Below, one piece after another: positions 17,838 through 26,978 of a stretch of DNA of 64,000 bases (positions are counted from its first letter, which is position 1; every line of letters begins with the position of its first letter). The translations under genes were made by a program, and so were the position numbers. The notes below the pieces were generated by a model. The model did not search any database and was not told the DNA's origin. It worked only from the letters and a program-made list of their open reading frames with translations. The stretch covers positions 124,001-188,000 of the forward strand of contig NZ_JAUSXC010000001.1 of the NCBI RefSeq assembly GCF_030823405.1, in the 5' to 3' direction. This DNA is from Chryseobacterium ginsenosidimutans. Its GTDB lineage: Bacteria; Bacteroidota; Bacteroidia; Flavobacteriales; Weeksellaceae.

Positions 17838-19517
17838 ATGAAAGGAAAACTACTACCTTTGGCAAGTTTGGTACTCGCAACCATGCTTAGCACTCACTTA
17901 ACAGCTCAGGAATATCAGCCAATGCCAGTACAAACTGGATTTAATGCTGATGTTATAGCTAATGGAGTCGGTCCTTCAGCAGCATCAACCAATAATGATG
18001 TTGACGGCGTGAGTTATGCATTTATTGCACGAGATTTCCAATTAACAGCAGCAAGCACTCCGCTTACTTATGGATTTCCCACTAACGGAATCATTAATTC
18101 TGCTGTAGGTTCAACTTCGGGGTTATCTTATCAGATGGCACCTTACAGTGGAAACAATTCATTGAGGCTGCAAAATACAAATGACAACGGTACTCTATTG
18201 TTTTCAACACCTATCCAGGCTGTTAGTTTATATATGATGGCAACAGGGGGAAGTGGAGACTGTACTGTAGATGTTGACATAAATTTTACGGATAACACTT
18301 CACAGACAATTACAGGAATCGACATTACAGACTGGTATTATGGAAGCAATTATGCTATTCAGGGAATCGGAAGAATTAATATTACGAATGATAATTTAGA
18401 ATCAGGAAACGGAACAAACCCTAGATTATATCAAATTCCTTTAGCAATCGACGCTTCTAATCAATCCAAAAGCGTAAAAAGTGTAACGGTAACTAAAACC
18501 GGAGCAGGAGGAATTCCAAATATCTTTGCTTTCGCAGCCGATGCATACAGTGCTTGCGGATCTCCGACAAACATTACCTACACTTCAACCATGACCAGTG
18601 CTACATTAAGCTGGACGGCACCTGCAACTGCACCGTCATCAGGTTATCAATATTATTACAGCACTACACCTACTGCTCCAACAGCTACTACAACACCTTC
18701 AGGAAGCGTTCAGGCTGGTACAACAAGTGTAACAATTGGTAGCTTAACAACAGGACAGACTTACTATTTCTGGGTAAGATCAAACTGTGGCGGTTCACAA
18801 GGTTTCTGGAAAATGAAGGAATTCACAACAGGACAGGTTGCTGCTACATACACTCTTGGAGACATCAATACAGAATTTAACAACTCTGGAGTAACTACAT
18901 CAACTACTACAAACTGTCCGGGAAGTATTTCTATAAATGTCCCTAACGGATACAAAATCAAATCTACAAGTGTTTCCTACAATATGACAACAGCGAGTAA
19001 CGGCTGGATGAGTGAGCAAAGAACTTTATTGGTATGCTCTACCAACGGAACAACTGAAGCAGCAGTTTCTTCAGGATCAGGATCAACAGGAGGAACGTAT
19101 TCTTATAACAGAACGGGTCTTACTTTGGCAAATGATCTTACCGGAACTGTAAACTTTGACCTTAGAGCATGGAGAGTTTACGGAGGAACCGATTGCAGTG
19201 TTGATTACAATAAAGTTGACAACAATACATTTACAGTAACAGTAACCCTTCAGCCAATCATTTTGGCAACAGGTGAAGTAAATGCAAAAGAGAAAGAAAG
19301 AATTGCTTATCCGAATCCATTTATTGATACTTTACATATCGAAAAAGCAGAAAATGTGAAGAAAGCAGTTATAACAGATCTTTCGGGAGTTGTAATAAAA
19401 ACAGTAGAAAACCCATCTTCTGAACTATTCTTAGGGGGGCTGAAATCCGGAATGTATATGTTAACTTTAACGATGAAAGACGGTTCTGTGAAAAGCACGA
19501 AAACGATTAAGAGATAA
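17838..19517 (+). CDS. Type IX-secreted protein with fibronectin type III domain
   Basis: A 559-residue exported protein. A signal peptide ends near residue 23 (LSTHLTAQ). Residues about 30-235 form a beta-rich domain with aromatic and Asn/Gly motifs (VSLYMMATGGSGDCTVDVD) that could be a lectin-like jelly roll. Residues about 236-328 are a fibronectin type III domain (ITYTSTMTSATLSWTAP; GQTYYFWVRSNCGG). A second beta domain follows at about 335-475. The last 75 residues are a type A T9SS sorting domain (AYPNPFIDTLHIEKAE; LKSGMYMLTL; TKTIKR). No catalytic residues are evident, so an adhesin or carbohydrate-binding role is possible. It has its own promoter and a bidirectional terminator. Confidence 0.87.
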   Translation: MKGKLLPLASLVLATMLSTHLTAQEYQPMPVQTGFNADVIANGVGPSAASTNNDVDGVSYAFIARDFQLTAASTPLTYGFPTNGIINSAVGSTSGLSYQMAPYSGNNSLRLQNTNDNGTLLFSTPIQAVSLYMMATGGSGDCTVDVDINFTDNTSQTITGIDITDWYYGSNYAIQGIGRINITNDNLESGNGTNPRLYQIPLAIDASNQSKSVKSVTVTKTGAGGIPNIFAFAADAYSACGSPTNITYTSTMTSATLSWTAPATAPSSGYQYYYSTTPTAPTATTTPSGSVQAGTTSVTIGSLTTGQTYYFWVRSNCGGSQGFWKMKEFTTGQVAATYTLGDINTEFNNSGVTTSTTTNCPGSISINVPNGYKIKSTSVSYNMTTASNGWMSEQRTLLVCSTNGTTEAAVSSGSGSTGGTYSYNRTGLTLANDLTGTVNFDLRAWRVYGGTDCSVDYNKVDNNTFTVTVTLQPIILATGEVNAKEKERIAYPNPFIDTLHIEKAENVKKAVITDLSGVVIKTVENPSSELFLGGLKSGMYMLTLTMKDGSVKSTKTIKR

Positions 19518-19540
19518 TAATTTACACACATTCATACTGA

Positions 19541-19576
19541 AAAGCGGGGGATAAAAATATTTTTATCCCCCGCTTT
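19541..19576. terminator. Perfect 36-base palindromic bidirectional terminator
   Basis: Two 18-base arms (AAAGCGGGGGATAAAAAT and its complement) with no mismatch. It separates the convergent FnIII-type gene (stop at 19517) and the OsmC gene (stop at 19597). The A/T flanks give U-tracts both ways. Confidence 0.92.
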
Positions 19577-19596
19577 GCTTTTTATTTATTTAAAAA

Positions 19597-20022
19597 TTAA
19601 GCCTGAGCAATTTCTCCGTTTACATAAACTTCATAACCGATTTCTACATTAGGTTCCAACGTTTTAGAAACAGAACAATACTTTTCAAAAGAGAGCTGAG
19701 CTGCTTTCTGAGCTTTTTTAGGATCAATATTACCTTCTAAAAGAAACTTAACTTTAATTGCTTTAAAAGGTTTTGCATCATCCACAGGAATTCTTTCGCC
19801 TTCCACTTCTGCTTTAAAATCCGTAATTTCCTGTCTTTGCTTTTTCAAAATAGAAACTACATCTATTCCGCTACATCCCGCAACAGCCATTAAGACACTT
19901 TCCATTGGTGAAACTCCTTTTGCTCCCGGTTGAGAGGTATTATCCAAAAGAATTGAATTCCCCTGAGAATTGGTACATTCAAATAAAAAGTCGTCGTTGA
20001 TTCTATTAAGTGTTATTTTCAT
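19597..20022 (-). CDS. OsmC/Ohr-family peroxiredoxin-like protein
   Basis: A 141-residue cytoplasmic protein with both redox cysteines of the OsmC/Ohr fold: Cys50 in VAGCSGIDV and Cys116 in EKYCSVSKT. It should reduce organic hydroperoxides with thiol donors. The G-x-SPMESVLMA segment before the first cysteine is the usual helix start. It lacks the arginine-rich N-terminus of classical Ohr, so it fits the YhfA-like OsmC subgroup better. It is the last gene of the minus-strand run that includes MoxR and DUF58 genes, 17 bases after the DUF2314 lipoprotein gene. Confidence 0.9.
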   Translation of the reverse strand: MKITLNRINDDFLFECTNSQGNSILLDNTSQPGAKGVSPMESVLMAVAGCSGIDVVSILKKQRQEITDFKAEVEGERIPVDDAKPFKAIKVKFLLEGNIDPKKAQKAAQLSFEKYCSVSKTLEPNVEIGYEVYVNGEIAQA

Positions 20023-20039
20023 TTTAATTAATATTTTCT

Positions 20040-20537
20040 TTATTCATAAATTAATCCTTCTCCATCCATTGCACTTCTTTCTTCCTGAGACATCTGTTTT
20101 CGTAAAACTTTAACCGTATATCCACCTTTTACCACTTTTTTGTCAATATACATCCAATCGCTTATATCTGCTAATGAAACTTTAATAGAATCTCCCAATT
20201 TAATCTGTTTTACGTCAACCGGTTCATTCTGTACAACTCCAGAATACTGTCCGTCTTTGAACTTTAAATCACCAATCCAGATGTGCTCTCCTCCTCCATC
20301 GGAGGTTTCAAATTTTTGTTTAATGGTGAAATTTTCAAAATTTGGATTGTTTTCCTGAAATGCTTTTTCAAACTCAGGAAAGGTTTCTTTCGCTTTTGCA
20401 ATAGCCGAGTTCATCTCGTTATCAGCATTTTCAACATATAAAACGTCCGGTTCTCCTTCTCTTTCTAACTTTCTTTTATTATCATTACAACTCGTTATGA
20501 ATAATGATAAAAGACAGATTCCTATTATTTTTCTCAT
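20040..20537 (-). CDS. DUF2314 (YegJ-like) lipoprotein
   Basis: A 165-residue protein with a lipoprotein signal: LLSLFITSC, where the Cys at residue 17 would be acylated. The rest matches DUF2314: acidic N-terminal helix (MNSAIAKAKETFPEFE), then EHIWIGDLKFKDGQYSGVV, QIKLGDSIKV and ISDWMYID. The family is uncharacterised in biochemical terms; the stretch from W to YID is its most constant part. It is predicted to sit in the envelope facing the periplasm. It follows the DUF58 gene by seven bases, so it is likely part of the MoxR cluster. Confidence 0.85.
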   Translation of the reverse strand: MRKIIGICLLSLFITSCNDNKRKLEREGEPDVLYVENADNEMNSAIAKAKETFPEFEKAFQENNPNFENFTIKQKFETSDGGGEHIWIGDLKFKDGQYSGVVQNEPVDVKQIKLGDSIKVSLADISDWMYIDKKVVKGGYTVKVLRKQMSQEERSAMDGEGLIYE

Positions 20538-20544
20538 GATAAAA

Positions 20545-21867
20545 TTACAAAATACCTCTCGCTTTTATCTCCAGATATTTATTGATAACGTCGATATTTA
20601 AATTCTCCGGCAACGTATAAACCGTATAAATTCCGTATTTGCGAAGTTCCTGAATGATTAATTTCTTTTCAAACTCAAATTTTTCAGCAATAATTTCATC
20701 ATAGATTTCCTGCATACTTTCCGGATTTTTATGAATTAAAGTCTGCAATTCTGCATTTTTAAAGAAAACTACCACTAATAAATGGTTTTTGGCAATTCCC
20801 CGAAGATATTTTAATTGCCGGTTCAATCCGTCAAGTGTTTCAAAATTGGTGAATAACAATATTAAACTTCTTTGGTTTAAAGAATATTTTACGTCTTGAT
20901 AAAGCCTATTAAAATCACTTTCAAAAAAATCTGTTTTGATATTGTAAAGTGCTTCGGAAATTTTCTTCAATTGCCCCGATTTGTTTTCAGCAGCAATTTT
21001 ATTTTCCGTTTTTCTTGAGAAAGTCATCATTCCTGCTCTGTCACCTTTCTTTAAAATAATATGCGATAAAGCCATTGTTGCATTAATCGAATAATCCAGC
21101 AAGCTTAGTCCTTTGAAAGGCATTTTCATGGTTCTTCCTGTATCGATCAGCATAAAGATCCGCTGTGACTTTTCATCCTGAAACTGGTTGACCATTAAAC
21201 GATTTGTCTTTGAAGTGGCTTTCCAGTTGATCGTTCTGATATCGTCTCCGGGAACATATTCTTTGATCTGCTCAAATTCCATCGTATGTCCCAGCTTTCT
21301 TATTTTTTTAATTCCACCCAGCAAAAATTCGCTCTGAATAGCCATCAATTCATATTTCCTTAAATGGATAAATGAGGGATAAGCCGGTAAATTGGCATCC
21401 TTCTGAAAATTACATCTTTTCGAAACAAACCCCAAAGGCGATGAAACATAAACATTTAAATTTCCAAAATTATATTCTCCTCTTTCTTTCGGTTCTAAAA
21501 TATATTGAAAAAAACTGTTCTTTCCTGATTCAATCTGTTTTTCTATCATAAAATCTCTTTTCTGGAACTGAAACGGAATTTCATCGATAACTTTAACATT
21601 GATTTTAAAACTGTAATTGTTTTTAATATCGATTTTAACGGGATTTTCATCTCCGTTTGACAATTTTTCGGGTAAAATCCTCTGCGCTAAAATTCCATCT
21701 TTCTGATTAAAAATAAAAAGATAATCAACCATTGCAGCCAAGAAACAAAACACCAGAAAAATATGCGCCACAATCATCAGAAACGGGAAGAAAAATGCAA
21801 AGACATACAAAATTCCCACTCCGATGAGCGTAAAGAAAAAGCGCGTATTGATGTATAAGTTCTTCAT
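20545..21867 (-). CDS. DUF58 domain protein (MoxR partner)
   Basis: A 440-residue membrane protein. Two hydrophobic segments at residues about 8-53 anchor it. Residues about 60-190 are a beta domain. DUF58 follows with LGHTMEFEQIKEYVPGDDIRTINWKAT, the hallmark P-G-D-D-x-R-x-I-x-W pattern (given here in parts: EYVPGDDIR and INWKAT). A von Willebrand A-like domain then begins with FMLIDTGRTM, in which the metal-site DxSxS is altered to DTGRT. DUF58 proteins are encoded next to MoxR AAA+ ATPases and are thought to be their clients or partners at the membrane. The gene is 63 bases downstream of moxR. Confidence 0.9.
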   Translation of the reverse strand: MKNLYINTRFFFTLIGVGILYVFAFFFPFLMIVAHIFLVFCFLAAMVDYLFIFNQKDGILAQRILPEKLSNGDENPVKIDIKNNYSFKINVKVIDEIPFQFQKRDFMIEKQIESGKNSFFQYILEPKERGEYNFGNLNVYVSSPLGFVSKRCNFQKDANLPAYPSFIHLRKYELMAIQSEFLLGGIKKIRKLGHTMEFEQIKEYVPGDDIRTINWKATSKTNRLMVNQFQDEKSQRIFMLIDTGRTMKMPFKGLSLLDYSINATMALSHIILKKGDRAGMMTFSRKTENKIAAENKSGQLKKISEALYNIKTDFFESDFNRLYQDVKYSLNQRSLILLFTNFETLDGLNRQLKYLRGIAKNHLLVVVFFKNAELQTLIHKNPESMQEIYDEIIAEKFEFEKKLIIQELRKYGIYTVYTLPENLNIDVINKYLEIKARGIL

Positions 21868-21930
21868 TTTTTCCAGTTGCAGGTTTTAGATTTTATTTTG
21901 TTCTTTGCGATTATTTAATCTCACCTCAAC

Positions 21931-22962
21931 CTACCTCGGAATCTCTATTCCTTCTAAAATCTGTCTGATAATTTCGTCTGCAGTAAGACCTTCCATTTCT
22001 CTTTCCGGCGATACGATTACCCTGTGCCTTAAAACTGCATAACTTGCTTCTTTGATATCTTCCGGAGTTACAAAATCTCTCCCCCTCAACGCTGCAAATG
22101 ATTTTGAAGCTGTTAATAAAGCCAAACTTGCTCTTGGAGAAGCGCCTAAATATAAGAACTGATTTTCTCTTGTATTCACAATGATCTTCGCAATATATTC
22201 CATCAGCTGAGCTTCAACAATGATTTCTTTTACCAATTGTTGATAGTTTTTCAATTGCTGAGCCGTAATTACTTTATTGACAACTTCAGTTTTATCTTCT
22301 CTTTTACTTTCGTGCTGATTTTTAATAATCGCAATTTCCTGTTCAAGATTCGGGTAACCCACATTTATTTTAAACAGAAAACGGTCAAGCTGAGCTTCCG
22401 GAAGCCTGTATGTTCCTTCATGTTCGATCGGATTCTGAGTTGCTACAACCAGAAACGGTTCTTCCATTATGTAACGAACTCCGTCCATTGTAATCTGCCT
22501 TTCTTCCATTACTTCAAACAAAGCAGCCTGAGTTTTTGCAGGCGATCTGTTGATCTCATCAATTAAAATAAAATTAGAGAAAATAGGACCTTTTTTAAAC
22601 TCAAATTCAGAATTTTTCACATTAAAAATTGATGTTCCCAAAATATCAGAAGGCATCAAATCCGGTGTAAACTGAATTCTGCTAAATCCTACATCAATCG
22701 TTTTTGCCAGTAATTTTGCCGTAATTGTTTTTGCAACTCCCGGAACACCTTCGATCAAAACGTGTCCGTTTGATAAAAGTGCAGCTAAAAGATGCTCAAC
22801 CATATTTTCCTGACCGACAATTACTTTTGCAATTTCAGACTTTACTTTTTCTAAACTTGCACGAAGCTCTATCATCTCAATTCTCGACTGAAACTGATCT
22901 TCTTTTTTATCAAAATTTATAGAACTTTGATCTTCTATATTTTGGTTTTCAAGGTTTTCCAT
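21931..22962 (-). CDS. MoxR-family AAA+ ATPase
   Basis: 343 residues from ATG 22960-22962; an upstream GTG/TTG-type extension lacks conservation-like character. Walker A is GVPGVAKT, Walker B LIDEINR, the sensor loop VVATQNPIEHEGTYRLPEAQ, and the arginine finger region LDRFLFKI. The C-terminal lid has LGASPRASLALL and GRDFVTPEDIK, typical of MoxR. It probably acts as a chaperone that inserts cofactors or remodels the DUF58/VWA proteins encoded next to it. It heads the moxR-DUF58-DUF2314-OsmC group; a 98-base gap separates it from the upstream DUF4350 gene. Confidence 0.95.
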   Translation of the reverse strand: MENLENQNIEDQSSINFDKKEDQFQSRIEMIELRASLEKVKSEIAKVIVGQENMVEHLLAALLSNGHVLIEGVPGVAKTITAKLLAKTIDVGFSRIQFTPDLMPSDILGTSIFNVKNSEFEFKKGPIFSNFILIDEINRSPAKTQAALFEVMEERQITMDGVRYIMEEPFLVVATQNPIEHEGTYRLPEAQLDRFLFKINVGYPNLEQEIAIIKNQHESKREDKTEVVNKVITAQQLKNYQQLVKEIIVEAQLMEYIAKIIVNTRENQFLYLGASPRASLALLTASKSFAALRGRDFVTPEDIKEASYAVLRHRVIVSPEREMEGLTADEIIRQILEGIEIPR

Positions 22963-23060
22963 ATTATATATTTTTTCAATATCATAATGTATCAATATAA
23001 CAGTTTACCAATTGATTAGAGTGGTTTTCACTGGCTACATTATCACATTATTTATAAATT

Positions 23061-24215
23061 TTAAATTATTCCATCAAGCAATTTATTCATTTTTGCCAGA
23101 TCTTCTTTCATTACGTGGGCATAAGGATCTTGTCCTTTTTTGATTAAATCAATTGCTTCATTAATCATTTCCGTTGGTTTTCCGGTTTTCAGATGAAGTT
23201 TTTTTGCGAATTCTTCATCCAAATTCTGAGTATCAATTAAAAGATCCATTCTTACTTTATTCAGGAAATATTGGGCTTTTTTCGCCATCATATCATGAAA
23301 ATCTCCTTCCTGCAAATACAAGTTTCCGATACTTTTCACAAAATCTACCGACGTATTTTTCAACGGTTCAATGATTGGAACAATACGCTGTTTTCTTTTT
23401 GCATTAAAGAAAATAAACAAAACTAAGCCGCCCAAAAGAACCCACCAGGCATATTTTAAGGCAGGATTTGAAAGAATAAACCTTAGGAAGAACTGAGATG
23501 CTTTGGAATTGCTTTCTACAAACCACAACGTTTCTTTATTATCAAGATATGAAAAAATATCCTGTGTGTATCTTACATTTCCACGTTGTAAGAGGTAATA
23601 ATTGGTAATAAAAAGCGGTTCACAATGAACATAAATATTTCCTTTTCCGAATTTGGCTTTGATAAAATTTGCCTGATCAGAATTATTCTTTTCAACGGTT
23701 TTCCCAAGAACTTCTACATTTGGTTTGATGTATGTAAAACCTCTTCCTGATGGGAATTTATCTAATTTAATAAAGTCGTTCAGGTATTTTGTATCGGTTA
23801 ATTTTAAAACATTTTCATCCTCAAAAGAAATCTGAGAATCATAATAACCGATACTGTCGGAAATCTCTTTCGGAATCTCACTTATGATCAACATCGCATC
23901 AGAACCGCTGGAAACCTGATCTAAGATTTTGTTCCAGGATTCACCATCAACTTCATGTTCGATGACTAAAATATTATGCGGTTTTTTCTTATTCTGATTG
24001 TAATAATCGTAAGGAGTCTGATCGATTCTTTTAACCTTATTTTTAAAAAGATCTTTAATTTCGTTATTAAAAACAAACAATCCGAAAGGTGATTTCTGGG
24101 TAGTTTTGAAATTTTTCCGCCAATCCGTACTTTCTGTTTTATTCACTTCAAACAACGCCAAAATCACCATTACAATGATGAAAATTACAGCATATATTTT
24201 GAAAGTTTTATTCAT
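23061..24215 (-). CDS. DUF4350 domain membrane protein
   Basis: A 384-residue protein. One membrane segment at residues about 6-24, then an extracytoplasmic domain: SPFGLFVFNNEIKDLF, PHNILVIEHEV, and SDAMLIISE (the DUF4350 pattern resembling a glutamine-amidotransferase-like fold). A second membrane segment lies at about 250-270 (WWVLLGGLVLFIFF), and a helical cytoplasmic tail of about 110 residues follows. DUF4350 proteins co-occur with MoxR, DUF58 and DUF4129. The stop is 98 bases before moxR, and the upstream DUF4129 gene ends 13 bases before its start, consistent with one transcript. Confidence 0.85.
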   Translation of the reverse strand: MNKTFKIYAVIFIIVMVILALFEVNKTESTDWRKNFKTTQKSPFGLFVFNNEIKDLFKNKVKRIDQTPYDYYNQNKKKPHNILVIEHEVDGESWNKILDQVSSGSDAMLIISEIPKEISDSIGYYDSQISFEDENVLKLTDTKYLNDFIKLDKFPSGRGFTYIKPNVEVLGKTVEKNNSDQANFIKAKFGKGNIYVHCEPLFITNYYLLQRGNVRYTQDIFSYLDNKETLWFVESNSKASQFFLRFILSNPALKYAWWVLLGGLVLFIFFNAKRKQRIVPIIEPLKNTSVDFVKSIGNLYLQEGDFHDMMAKKAQYFLNKVRMDLLIDTQNLDEEFAKKLHLKTGKPTEMINEAIDLIKKGQDPYAHVMKEDLAKMNKLLDGII

Positions 24216-24228
24216 GATAACAGTTTAA

Positions 24229-25029
24229 TTACGGTTTAAATGATTGATATTGGTTTTTAAATTTCAAATAACTCTCTTCATCAATATTAAATTCTCCATA
24301 CCAAACATAGTCGAAAATATAGGAAAGATCATAAAAACCGTCCTTCAAATGGGGAGCCTTCAATTCTGCCACATAATCTTTATTGGTTTTCTCAGGATTC
24401 CAGATAATCAGTTTTTTATCGCTTAATTTTTTAAGGATAAATAAAAACTGATAACGAACTGCAGACCGGAAATCTCCTGATTTTTCAAACTTCAAAATAC
24501 TTTCCGGGAAATTAATCTCATGAATATTTTCATGCAATTCTTCATCTTTGATATGAACCTTTCTATTTTTCTTTCCAAATAAGAAATTACCGTCTTTTCC
24601 TATTAAATATTTAATGATAAAATAAACAAGAAAACCGACCAGAACAATTGCAAATAGACGAAGCAAAACTCCTGCAAAATCACCTGATTTTGTGAGAACT
24701 GTTTCTCCAAAAATACTGTCTAAGAGTTCACCGATTTTTTTCATCAGCTTTTCCCAGAAAGACATTCTAGGCTTTACAGTTGTATAATCGAACTCTTTTC
24801 CTTTGTATCTGGACTGAATATTTTCTTTAAATTTTTTCGGATAAACAGTGTTTTCCGTCACGGGATTTTTAGACAAAACAGAATCTGCGCGATACATATT
24901 TTTGTAATGTCCGGTTTCCAGAGAATCCACATACGCTTCTCCGATCGGCGGTGGCGGATCGTTTTCTGTCTGAGCATAAGTACACTCAACAGAGAAAAAA
25001 ATCAGTAAAAAGAGCAGAATTTTATTCAT
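24229..25029 (-). CDS. DUF4129 domain membrane protein
   Basis: A 266-residue protein with a cleavable signal peptide (LLFLLIFFSVECTYAQ), a periplasmic linker, a membrane segment at about 123-142 (LLRLFAIVLVGFLVYFI) and a cytoplasmic C-terminal domain. The end has DFRSAVRYQFLFILKKLSDK and YVWYGEFNIDEESY, the DUF4129 signature that resembles transglutaminase-associated tails. It lies in the MoxR/DUF58/DUF4350 group, starting eight bases inside the end of the preceding gene. The function is not known; membrane stress or cell-surface remodelling is the usual inference from neighbourhood. Confidence 0.85.
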   Translation of the reverse strand: MNKILLFLLIFFSVECTYAQTENDPPPPIGEAYVDSLETGHYKNMYRADSVLSKNPVTENTVYPKKFKENIQSRYKGKEFDYTTVKPRMSFWEKLMKKIGELLDSIFGETVLTKSGDFAGVLLRLFAIVLVGFLVYFIIKYLIGKDGNFLFGKKNRKVHIKDEELHENIHEINFPESILKFEKSGDFRSAVRYQFLFILKKLSDKKLIIWNPEKTNKDYVAELKAPHLKDGFYDLSYIFDYVWYGEFNIDEESYLKFKNQYQSFKP

Positions 25030-25984
25030 TAATACCGATGGTTTCTATTTCTGCCAATTCCATTTTCTGATGAAGATCTGTTCGGCTGTCGTAATACATT
25101 AATCCCGAATTTACATATAAAACATTCATCAGTAAAGATGAAACTACTGTTGAAAGACCATAAAGGAAAAATAACATTATTCCAAAACTTCCTGTCATAG
25201 GATTTTGCTCAAACTGAGCATCAGGAGTAGTGGTTGTGAGTTTTGTGAAATATAAAATCATCGGAATAGCCGAGAAAACTCCGCTTACAATGTAAAACAA
25301 AATTCCCATGATAATTGTTGATCCCCAATATTTCCAGTAAGGGGAACTTTCTCTTCCGTTTGGATATGAAAACTGAGATCTGACTGCATAGCTCAAACTT
25401 TCGAAAAAGCCTCTGTTCCCGTTGAAGTAATCGTAACAGAGAAAAGTAATTACATTAAGTAAAGTCGGAGCGACAAACAACATTAATATAATCCCGACAA
25501 CGATAAGAATCAGTACATATGAGATCCCGAAAAGTATTGTTGTAACAGGCATTACAAGAAAAGTAAGACCAAAATAAGTGATAAGAACTTTCTTTCCGTT
25601 TGTTTTAAAATCATTCAAAATATCGTCCGTTTTCACTTCTTTATTTCCTTCTGCAATTCTTTTCATGTAAAAAACCGGAAAAAGGAAATTGATGGTCATT
25701 AATGCGGTTGAAAGAACAAAAAGCAAAATCCCAGAGATAATAAGCATGCCTAAATTATCTGCAAAAAACTGCTCAAAATAATAACTCTGCCCACTAATGT
25801 TGGAGCCGAAAAGTACTCCGAAAAACTCTCTGAATCCCAAGACAATTACAACGACCATTAAGATCAGCAATAACCCATTCAGCAGAATAAAATTCTTGAA
25901 GTAATTTTTTCCGTATAATTTAAAAAAAGCAAAACTATCGCTTATAAAAGTTCCGAAATCTCTCTTTTTATAAAACTGCATCAT
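25022..25984 (-). CDS. Multi-pass membrane protein of the MoxR/SpoIIM cluster
   Basis: 320 residues from the ATG at 25982-25984 (a second ATG follows directly); the longer frame to 26014 would overlap the upstream gene more. Six or so hydrophobic segments: about 30-55, 85-110, 130-175, 220-245, 260-290. Members near SpoIIM in Bacteroidota resemble DUF4013-type proteins: an amphipathic N-terminus DFGTFISDSFAFFKLYGKNY and paired long helices. I cannot name the reaction. Overlap of 8 bases with the downstream DUF4129 gene and 17 with the upstream SpoIIM gene indicates translational coupling. Confidence 0.75.
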   Translation of the reverse strand: MMQFYKKRDFGTFISDSFAFFKLYGKNYFKNFILLNGLLLILMVVVIVLGFREFFGVLFGSNISGQSYYFEQFFADNLGMLIISGILLFVLSTALMTINFLFPVFYMKRIAEGNKEVKTDDILNDFKTNGKKVLITYFGLTFLVMPVTTILFGISYVLILIVVGIILMLFVAPTLLNVITFLCYDYFNGNRGFFESLSYAVRSQFSYPNGRESSPYWKYWGSTIIMGILFYIVSGVFSAIPMILYFTKLTTTTPDAQFEQNPMTGSFGIMLFFLYGLSTVVSSLLMNVLYVNSGLMYYDSRTDLHQKMELAEIETIGINE

Positions 25985-26951
25985 TGATTTGGCTATTAAT
26001 TTTTTTATTGACAATGGAAGGATATATAAAATAATAAAATCCTATAATCGATAAAGATCCGAAGATAATTATCAGGTTTAAAAACAAAGGCATTTTCAAG
26101 GCATGCCTTGTGACATATCCTTCGATAATTCCGGCACAGATCGTAAATGGAACTGTACTTAAAAATATTTTAAATGAATCTTTAAATCCGTTTTTAAAAG
26201 AATTAAATCTTGAGAAAGTTCGCGGGAATAAAATAGATGCTCCCAGAATCAATCCGCACATTGCTTCTACAACCATTGCGAAAATTTCGAAAACCCCATG
26301 AAGCCAAATTCCTCTTGCGCTGTCCTTCAAAGCTCCGTAATCATAGAAAAAATATTGAAACGAACCCAACATTACGCTATTTGAAAGCAAAGCCCACAAA
26401 GTACCGATGCCTCCTGCAATTCCGTAAATATAAAGTCTTACACCGACTTTAATATTATTAAAAATAATTCCGATGGTACTTCCCCAAGTGGAACCACTTT
26501 GATAAACTCCTACAGCGTTTCCTGCTTTTATATTTTCGATGGTTTGATTGACATAATCTTCGCCTAAAATAATATTGGTAAAATCTTTATCATAAATCGC
26601 AGAAAGCACTCCAATTAAAGTAAATAAGGTGAAAAACAGAAAAGCATAGCCTAAATATCTTCTGTACTGATAAACCAGTAAAGGAACTTCCGTTTTGAAG
26701 AAATATAAAAACCTGTTTTCTTCTACTCTTTTCGTTTTATAAATCTTTTGAAAAATCTGAGAAGATAAATGGTTAAGATAAACCGTTGTATTACTTTTCG
26801 GATAATAAGTCTGGGCAAAAGACAAGTCATTAATCAGATTGATATACAGCGAAGACAGGTCATCAGGATTTTTTTTAATTTTCCCTTGAATAACCTGTTC
26901 GATTCCCAACCATTTTTCTTTATTTTGCTTAATAAAATAAACCTCTCTCAT
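25968..26951 (-). CDS. SpoIIM (stage II sporulation M)-like membrane protein
   Basis: 327 residues from ATG 26949-26951. An N-terminal cytoplasmic helix bundle (residues 1-85) precedes about five membrane helices, including FLFFTLFTLIGVLSAIYD, GTLWALLSNSVMLGSFQYFF and the H-G-x-x-E motif (LHGVFEIFAMVVEA) typical of SpoIIM/Wzm-like proteins. In non-sporulating bacteria this family is linked to MoxR and RDD genes and is thought to act in membrane remodelling or transport. It starts only 27 bases from the divergent RDD gene, so the two promoters must overlap or share regulators. Confidence 0.88.
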   Translation of the reverse strand: MREVYFIKQNKEKWLGIEQVIQGKIKKNPDDLSSLYINLINDLSFAQTYYPKSNTTVYLNHLSSQIFQKIYKTKRVEENRFLYFFKTEVPLLVYQYRRYLGYAFLFFTLFTLIGVLSAIYDKDFTNIILGEDYVNQTIENIKAGNAVGVYQSGSTWGSTIGIIFNNIKVGVRLYIYGIAGGIGTLWALLSNSVMLGSFQYFFYDYGALKDSARGIWLHGVFEIFAMVVEAMCGLILGASILFPRTFSRFNSFKNGFKDSFKIFLSTVPFTICAGIIEGYVTRHALKMPLFLNLIIIFGSLSIIGFYYFIYPSIVNKKINSQINDAVL

Positions 26952-26978
26952 AATTGTAAGGCTAAAATAATAAAAATT

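Noticed and set aside
22237..22566. 109-codon plus-strand frame inside moxR
   Set aside because: Antisense to MoxR with no family features, no promoter or start context; moxR is fully conserved in this region.
26769..26978. Longer RDD reading frame starting at 26769
   Set aside because: The extra 70 codons overlap SpoIIM antisense and lack membrane or family pattern; the ATG at 26979 gives a normal RDD start.
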